Source: Mycolicibacterium tusciae (GTDB lineage Bacteria > Actinomycetota > Actinomycetes > Mycobacteriales > Mycobacteriaceae). From it: a DNA stretch of 64,000 nucleotides. The notes below the pieces were generated by a model, which saw only the letters and a program-made list of their open reading frames with translations, did not search any database and was not told where the DNA came from. The position numbers were made by a program, and so were the translations under genes. Below are positions 59,739 to 64,000 of this stretch, piece after piece; within the stretch, counting starts at the first letter, position 1; every line of letters begins with the position of its first letter. Location: assembly GCF_002086795.1 (NCBI RefSeq), contig NZ_MVIM01000005.1, forward strand, positions 62,001-126,000, in the 5' to 3' direction.

Positions 59739-60533
59739 CTAATGGGAGTCCTCGTCGTTGAGTCGGTCACGGACCCGCTCGAGGTCGTCCAGTGCATCCG
59801 CGATCGCCGTCTTCAGCCGACGATTCTCCTTCTCGATGGCCAGTGTGTGCTCATCGCGTGTCGAGACGCCGTGGAGGAACAGGCCTACGCAGTACCGCGT
59901 ATGCCGGTCGATGTCCTCGTCGTTCAACACCACGCCTCGGGCGCTCGCGTTGGCAGGACCCCCGGGAACGAGGTCGATGAATGCCTCGGCCGCCATCTCG
60001 GCATCCTCGGTCGAGACCCCGCCGGGGCCGAGCCGTCGCCGGAACAAGTCGGTGAGATAGGCCCGGGTCGGTTCGGTGCCCTTCTCGACGTTGAACGCCC
60101 CGATCTCCGGCATGTGAGCCGAGACGGTGTTGGTCAGACGCAACAGGCGCAGGCCGCCGGGGCGTAACACGTTGGCGACCAGAATCCGTCCTATCGCGAG
60201 GAGGGTGCCTTCGAAATCATCGGTCTCGGCGGCCTCAAGCTGCTCTACCGGCACGATCCACTCCTCGATGGCGCGGGTCAACGCCGCTTTGAACAAGGTC
60301 GTCTTATCGCCGTAGCGGGCATACACCGTGCGCTTGGCCATGCCGGCCGCGGCCGCGATCGCCTCGATGCTGGTGCGCTCAAACCCGTTCTCCAGGAACA
60401 GATCCAGGGCGATGTCAAGCAGGTGCTCATTGCTGAGCGTCGGCCTACCGGGCCGCCGCTTTCTCGCGCCGGTATCCGAGGCGGTGTGCCGTCCGGCGGT
60501 ACCGGGGCGTTCGATCACGAGTCGATCTTCCAT
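59739..60533 (-). CDS. TetR-family regulator with C-terminal coiled coil
   Basis: A 264-residue regulator, longer than the usual 190-220. The helix-turn-helix is at about residues 34-80: LSNEHLLDIALDLFLENGFE, RTSIEAIAAAAGMAKRTVYA and RYGDKTTLFKAAL. After the ligand domain comes an extension (about 228-262) with EHTLAIEKENRRLKTAIADA, whose heptad-like spacing of Leu, Ile and Ala suggests a coiled coil. This may allow higher-order assembly. It is divergent from the LLM gene at 60693 with a 159-bp gap, so it probably regulates it and itself. Confidence 0.86.
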   Translation of the reverse strand: MEDRLVIERPGTAGRHTASDTGARKRRPGRPTLSNEHLLDIALDLFLENGFERTSIEAIAAAAGMAKRTVYARYGDKTTLFKAALTRAIEEWIVPVEQLEAAETDDFEGTLLAIGRILVANVLRPGGLRLLRLTNTVSAHMPEIGAFNVEKGTEPTRAYLTDLFRRRLGPGGVSTEDAEMAAEAFIDLVPGGPANASARGVVLNDEDIDRHTRYCVGLFLHGVSTRDEHTLAIEKENRRLKTAIADALDDLERVRDRLNDEDSH

Positions 60534-60692
60534 GCGAGGGCTTCCTTCGTTCCACCCGGCCGGGGTTTACAACGATACAGGTGCCTTTCTAGCGCAATTT
60601 TGGCGGAAACCTGGCTAAAAGAAACGAATGGGGTAACAATTGGATTGATTCGAACCCTCCGCGGGCGACCGCCACGAAGAACTGGAGAGACC

Positions 60693-61751
60693 ATGAAGGT
60701 CGGCATGCATCTGGGCTATCAGAACCTCCACGGCGTCCCCGACGTCGAGAGCTTCATGAAGGAGGCGAAGCTCGCGGTCGAAGCCGAGGCCATGGGCTTC
60801 GACTATGTCGGGCCCGTCGAGCACCACTTCACCGACTACGGGGCCTGCCCCGATCCCTTCCAGTTGCTCGCCTGGATCGCCGCCAAGACCACGACGATCG
60901 ACCTGGTCTCCGCCGCGGTCATCCTGCCGTGGAACAACCCGTTGCGCGTAGTGGAGCAAGCGATCCAGCTCGACATCCTGTCCGAGGGCCGCTTCATCCT
61001 GGGCATGGGCCGCGGCGCTGCGCGCCGGGAATTCCGGTCGTTCGGTGTCGAACTCGCCGACTCCCGCGAGATGTTCGACGAGGCGGCACTGATCATCATG
61101 GAAGGTATCGAAACCGGCATCGTCGAAGCGGATACCAAGTGGTACAAGATTCCCCGCACCGAGATCCGTCCGCGACCGTTCAAATCCTTCAAGGGCCGGA
61201 CCATCATGGTGACGATGTCGCCGAGCTCGGTCGACGTGGCCGCCCGATACGGTCTCAAGGCGTTGCGCTTCTCTCAGGGGGACTGGCGCAACGCGATACC
61301 CGAGATCACCCAGTACCGGCAGCAATTCGAGTCGTTGCACAACACGACAGCACCACCGTTCATCATCTCCGACTTCGTATGCTGCTTCGACGACAAACAG
61401 CGGGTCGCCGAGTACACCGACAACTACTTCGCGAAGATGTTCTCGACGGTCGCCGACCACTACGAGTTCATGAGTGATCACTTCAAGGACTTGCCGTCGT
61501 ATGCCGCCTGGACCGTCATGGGTGAGGCCGCCGCCGCGGCGGGCGGCCCGGACAAGGCCTACCGCGATTACATCGCAGGCAACATGATCGGCAGCCCGGA
61601 GGAACTCGTCGAGCACCACCTGCTCCGCAAGGAGATGGTCGGCGACTATGAGATGCTGGCCAACTTCAGCTGGGGCGGGATGCCCTACGAGCTTGTCTAC
61701 GAACAGCTCAAGCTGTTCGCCGACAAGGTCCTCCCGGATCTGAAGGGCTGA
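60693..61751 (+). CDS. LLM-class flavin-dependent oxidoreductase
   Basis: A 352-residue luciferase-like protein. MKVGMHLGYQNLHGVPDVES opens the barrel; YVGPVEHHFTDYGACPDPFQ lies near residue 35, LDILSEGRFILGMGRGAARR near 95 and GRTIMVTMSPSSVDVAARYG near 170. It is probably a flavin-dependent monooxygenase or F420 enzyme of unknown substrate. I chose ATG 60693 behind GAGAGACC; a longer reading in this frame crosses the divergent promoter. It is alone in its transcription unit, with TetR divergent and an SDR operon convergent downstream. Confidence 0.87.
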   Translation: MKVGMHLGYQNLHGVPDVESFMKEAKLAVEAEAMGFDYVGPVEHHFTDYGACPDPFQLLAWIAAKTTTIDLVSAAVILPWNNPLRVVEQAIQLDILSEGRFILGMGRGAARREFRSFGVELADSREMFDEAALIIMEGIETGIVEADTKWYKIPRTEIRPRPFKSFKGRTIMVTMSPSSVDVAARYGLKALRFSQGDWRNAIPEITQYRQQFESLHNTTAPPFIISDFVCCFDDKQRVAEYTDNYFAKMFSTVADHYEFMSDHFKDLPSYAAWTVMGEAAAAAGGPDKAYRDYIAGNMIGSPEELVEHHLLRKEMVGDYEMLANFSWGGMPYELVYEQLKLFADKVLPDLKG

Positions 61752-61799
61752 TTGACAATTGATCCGGGACCGTCGACGCAATCGCCGCGGTCATGAAGA

Positions 61800-62693
61800 T
61801 CATTGCCCGGGACCGTTGGGCCATTTGATCATGCAGCCGGCGTCAACCGGAATGCTCGTCCCAGTCATGTATTTCGACGCGTCGGAAGCGAGGAAGAGGA
61901 CGATCTCGGCGACGTCCTCGGGCTCGATCCACGGTGTGGGAAGGGCGTGGTAGAACTCCGAAGCAGGCTGGAAGTCGTCCTTGCTGACTGTGCCTTCCAT
62001 GTCGGGCCGGAAGACCGAATAGATGCCGTCGTTGTTCATCAGGTGGGTGTTGCAGTTCGTCGGATGCACGACGTTGACGCGAATCCCGGTGGGCGCCAGG
62101 TGCAGAGCCATCTGCTGGGTATAGCCGACCAGCGTTTGCTTCGACCAGCTGTAGCCTGCGCCACCCGGACCCATGATCGTGCGGGGATCGGCCGCGGTGG
62201 AAATGGCACCGGGGATCAGCGAGGCTATAGAACCGGTGATGATGATCGACGCGCCGTTACCGGCTGCCGTCAGGTGCGGTACGGACACGGCCACCGTGTT
62301 CATCACGCCGATGAGGTCGACGTCGACCGCGTCCTGGAAGTCCAGCGGCTGGGGGTCGCCCATGGCCATCGGAAGGATTCCGGCGTTGGCCATGACCGTA
62401 GTCAGCCGGCCAAACTCGGCCAGGCCCTCGTCAAGGGCTTTGGCGAGTTGCCCACGGTCACGAACGTCGGACTTGACCGTTACACAGGACCGGCCCTCCT
62501 TTTCGACGAGCCGTTTCGTCTCCTCGAGGTCATCCCGGCTGGCCATGGGGTACGGGTTCGAGGCGATGTCCTCGCAGATGTCGACGGCGATGATGTCGGC
62601 GCCCTCCCGCGCCTGCAAGACCGCATGTGCGCGCCCTTGACCGCGGCCGGCGCCGGTAATGAACGAGACTTTTCCTGCCATGCGTCCAGTCAT
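61800..62693 (-). CDS. Mycofactocin-type SDR dehydrogenase
   Basis: A 297-residue SDR with the signature of the mycofactocin-coupled family: VSFITGAGRGQGRAHAVLQA near residue 9 (GRGQGRAH) followed by EGADIIAVDICEDIASNPYP near 30. In these proteins NAD stays bound and is recycled by the peptide-derived cofactor mycofactocin. The catalytic Tyr-Lys is in GAGYSWSKQTLVGYTQQMAL near 183-187. The C-terminus ends TSIPVDAGCMIKWPNGPGQ. It lies 28 nt after the second SDR gene in one operon. No mycofactocin maturation genes lie in the window. Confidence 0.88.
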   Translation of the reverse strand: MTGRMAGKVSFITGAGRGQGRAHAVLQAREGADIIAVDICEDIASNPYPMASRDDLEETKRLVEKEGRSCVTVKSDVRDRGQLAKALDEGLAEFGRLTTVMANAGILPMAMGDPQPLDFQDAVDVDLIGVMNTVAVSVPHLTAAGNGASIIITGSIASLIPGAISTAADPRTIMGPGGAGYSWSKQTLVGYTQQMALHLAPTGIRVNVVHPTNCNTHLMNNDGIYSVFRPDMEGTVSKDDFQPASEFYHALPTPWIEPEDVAEIVLFLASDASKYMTGTSIPVDAGCMIKWPNGPGQ

Positions 62694-62721
62694 GAAAACT
62701 CCTGTGGTGGAGGGTTAATCC

Positions 62722-63498
62722 TTAGAGTGTGCGGAATAATCCGCCGTCCACCAGGATTTGGGCGCCGTTGATATAGCTTGCGGCGTCACTGGCCAGGAAC
62801 ACGCAGAGACCGACCATGTCTTCCGGGAGCCCGATTCGTTTCATCGGATTCATCGCTGCCGCCGCAGCTTGTCCTTCCGGACCCCAGGCCTTGGAAATGT
62901 CGGTGTCGAACGCGCCCGGCATTACCAGATTGGCACGCACCTTTGGGGCCCATGCTCCGGCCAACCCGAGCGTGAGCGCATTCAATCCCGCCTTCGCCAT
63001 GACGTAGGGGAGGTCTGCGGTGTCCGGACGCAGTGTGCCTGCCGTCGTGACGTTGATGATCGAGCCGCCTTCGCCCTCGGCCATGCGTGATCCGAACAGA
63101 ACAGCCAAGCGGAACGGCCCGCGGGCGTTGACGGCGTGGACTTTGTCGTAAAGCTCCTGGGTCACGGACGTAAGCGTGTCGTAGACCGGGGACATCCCGG
63201 CGTTGTTGACCAATACGTCGCATCGGCCGAACTCGCGGTAGACCGTATCGAGCAGGATATCGGCGTCCTCCCACCGACCGACATGGCAGCCGACAGGCAG
63301 TGCATCCCGACCGGTGGCCGCCTCGATCTCCTTCGCTGCCAGCTCACAGTTCTCGAGCTTTCGGCTGGCGATGACGACGTTTGCCCCCGCCATTGCCAAT
63401 CCTTCGGCCACGGCACGGCCGATACCCCTGCTGCCCCCGGTGATCACGGCGACCTTGCCGGTCATATCGAGCAGCTCTGCTGGGCCCTTCTCGAGCAT
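62722..63498 (-). CDS. Short-chain dehydrogenase/reductase
   Basis: A 258-residue SDR. TGGSRGIGRAVAEGL lies near residue 20, NNAGMSPVYDT near 98, Ser and Thr in INVTTAGTLRPD near 150, and Tyr-Lys in LPYVMAKAGLNALTLG near 165-169. Arg after strand 2 (VIASRKLEN) favours NADP. It is the first gene of the two-SDR operon. Element A copy 4 and element B lie in the divergent gap upstream (63499-63686). Its start at ATG 63498 is followed by MLEKGPAELLDMTGKVAVIT; an internal ATG at about 63465 is possible. Confidence 0.86.
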   Translation of the reverse strand: MLEKGPAELLDMTGKVAVITGGSRGIGRAVAEGLAMAGANVVIASRKLENCELAAKEIEAATGRDALPVGCHVGRWEDADILLDTVYREFGRCDVLVNNAGMSPVYDTLTSVTQELYDKVHAVNARGPFRLAVLFGSRMAEGEGGSIINVTTAGTLRPDTADLPYVMAKAGLNALTLGLAGAWAPKVRANLVMPGAFDTDISKAWGPEGQAAAAAMNPMKRIGLPEDMVGLCVFLASDAASYINGAQILVDGGLFRTL

Positions 63499-63591
63499 GG
63501 CGGCTCCACTCAGATTCGTTGTCGGACAGACGCAGCGAGGCGTCGCTCAGGACTATGGTCAGCTTTCTGCACCAGCTAATCGTAGATAACC

Positions 63592-63608
63592 GACCGGGTC
63601 AACTATTT
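63592..63608. promoter_or_regulatory. 17-bp element A, copy 4
   Basis: GACCGGGTCAACTATTT, in the divergent gap between SDR (63498, -) and the gene starting at 63687 (+). On the minus strand TTGACC may be the -35 box, with TTAGCT about 17 bp further. It matches the copies at 44455 and 51630 at 15 of 17 positions. Confidence 0.7.
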
Positions 63609-63656
63609 ATACGGAGAACCCTTGTTTCGCAGCGCGTATGTCATTACTTTTGGATA

Positions 63657-63672
63657 TTAGGCATACGACTAA
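63657..63672 (+). promoter_or_regulatory. Element B, copy in front of the last gene
   Basis: TTAGGCATACGACTAA, ending 14 nt before GTG 63687, with AAGGAG between. It is nearly identical to the minus-strand copy at 58770-58785. The gap 63499-63686 thus carries both shared elements. Confidence 0.65.
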
Positions 63673-63686
63673 ATAAGGAGACCACC

Positions 63687-64000
63687 GTGGCGGCCGATGA
63701 GGACACGGGCGATGAGAGGTACCGGCTCGATGTGATGGTCGGCAGTGTGGCTCACGCCGTGAGTTGCGCCGGGGGTTGGTTGTTCGATCGTGCGTTCAAC
63801 GGTTGGGACATAACCGTGTTCATTGCGGCTTGCCCGGATGATGTTCGGCCACTGCACGTCCTCGGCGCAAAGGCTGTCGATCTGGAATCTGCGCTGTCCG
63901 GACCCGAGCGGCTCCCGGCAGCGTTGAGCGTTTCGGCAGAGTTATATGCAGCAGACGAAAGAGTTCGTCTCGTCGTTGGCAATGCTTTTCGGCGTCGAAC
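63687..64000 (+). CDS. Unidentified protein, 5' part only
   Basis: About 104 codons are visible before the window ends. I chose GTG 63687 because AAGGAG lies 6 nt upstream. The translation begins MAADEDTGDERYRLDVMVGS, followed by the hydrophobic stretch AHAVSCAGGWLFDRAFNGWD and TVFIAACPDDVRPLHVLGAK. I do not recognise a family. No signal peptide or membrane segment is clear. It is the first gene of a new + strand unit under elements A and B, so it belongs to the proposed shared regulon. Confidence 0.6.
   Translation, partial: MAADEDTGDERYRLDVMVGSVAHAVSCAGGWLFDRAFNGWDITVFIAACPDDVRPLHVLGAKAVDLESALSGPERLPAALSVSAELYAADERVRLVVGNAFRRR

Noticed and set aside
61764..61816. CCGGGACCGT direct repeat (61764-61773 and 61807-61816)
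   Set aside because: Only two copies, the second inside a gene end; no sign of an attachment site or mobile element.
1..64000. CRISPR arrays, tRNA/rRNA genes, insertion sequences or phage genes
   Set aside because: I found no regular repeat-spacer pattern, no rRNA-like sequence and no transposase or integrase protein. A tRNA search by program was not possible.

Overview
The window is high-GC, gene-dense actinobacterial DNA, most likely from a Mycobacterium or Mycolicibacterium. Supporting signs are many GTG and TTG starts, ATGA-type stop/start overlaps, a WS/DGAT wax-ester synthase, a mycofactocin-type short-chain dehydrogenase (SDR), three P450s with ferredoxins but no nearby reductase, FadD, CaiB and thiolase-like enzymes, and many SDR and luciferase-like (LLM) flavin enzymes. 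About 63 genes were found, all chromosomal-style catabolism. I saw no rRNA, tRNA, IS element, phage gene or CRISPR array. No gap between genes exceeds 300 bases.

Layout, left part. At 1-1445 (-) lie two TetR genes and the start of a SnoaL-like gene. At 1498-2796 (+) is a glycosyltransferase. At 2871-5295 (+) is a four-gene membrane operon with orphan cytochrome-oxidase subunit III- and IV-like proteins; the palindrome in front of it also lies in front of the TetR gene at 134-736. At 5318-7662 (-) are a KstD-like flavin dehydrogenase and an IclR regulator. Divergent from these is a ten-gene operon at 7802-18396 (+) with an mhpC/mhpA/mhpB-type meta-cleavage core plus a second KstD-like dehydrogenase, an LLM oxygenase with a flavin reductase, a cyclase-family hydrolase, a second alpha/beta hydrolase and two SDRs. 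This looks like dehydrogenation or aromatisation of a ring followed by hydroxylation and extradiol cleavage.

Middle. At 18393-19115 (-) is a hydrolase, divergent from a nine-gene operon at 19220-29172 (+): TetR, ferredoxin, P450, amidohydrolase, an intact and a degenerate M24 protein, an enoyl-CoA hydratase, a double-length CaiB protein and an SDR. From 29245 to 35136 lie an SDR/epimerase pair (-), an acyltransferase/FadD pair (+) and the WS/DGAT gene (-).

Right part, 35225-64000. This is a set of mostly divergent CoA-ester and oxygenase operons: a long minus-strand operon (42893 down to 35225) with a DUF35/thiolase-like pair, a tandem double GntR regulator, amidohydrolase, SDR, small dimeric-barrel protein, APH-type kinase and a frameshifted LLM gene; ferredoxin/amidohydrolase; aldehyde dehydrogenase/CaiB/FadD; acyl-CoA dehydrogenase/P450; a second aldehyde dehydrogenase that has lost its catalytic residues, followed by SnoaL, P450 and a DapB-like protein; HsaA-like/TetR/LLM; and a group of SDR, TetR and LLM genes. 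Their intergenic regions share two DNA elements: a 17-bp element, GACCNRGTCRACTATTT, at four sites, and a 16-bp element close to TTAGKCAKWYGACTAA at three sites plus a partial fourth. I read this as one previously unmarked regulon, with the tandem GntR protein as the best candidate regulator of the 17-bp element. The substrate is unknown.
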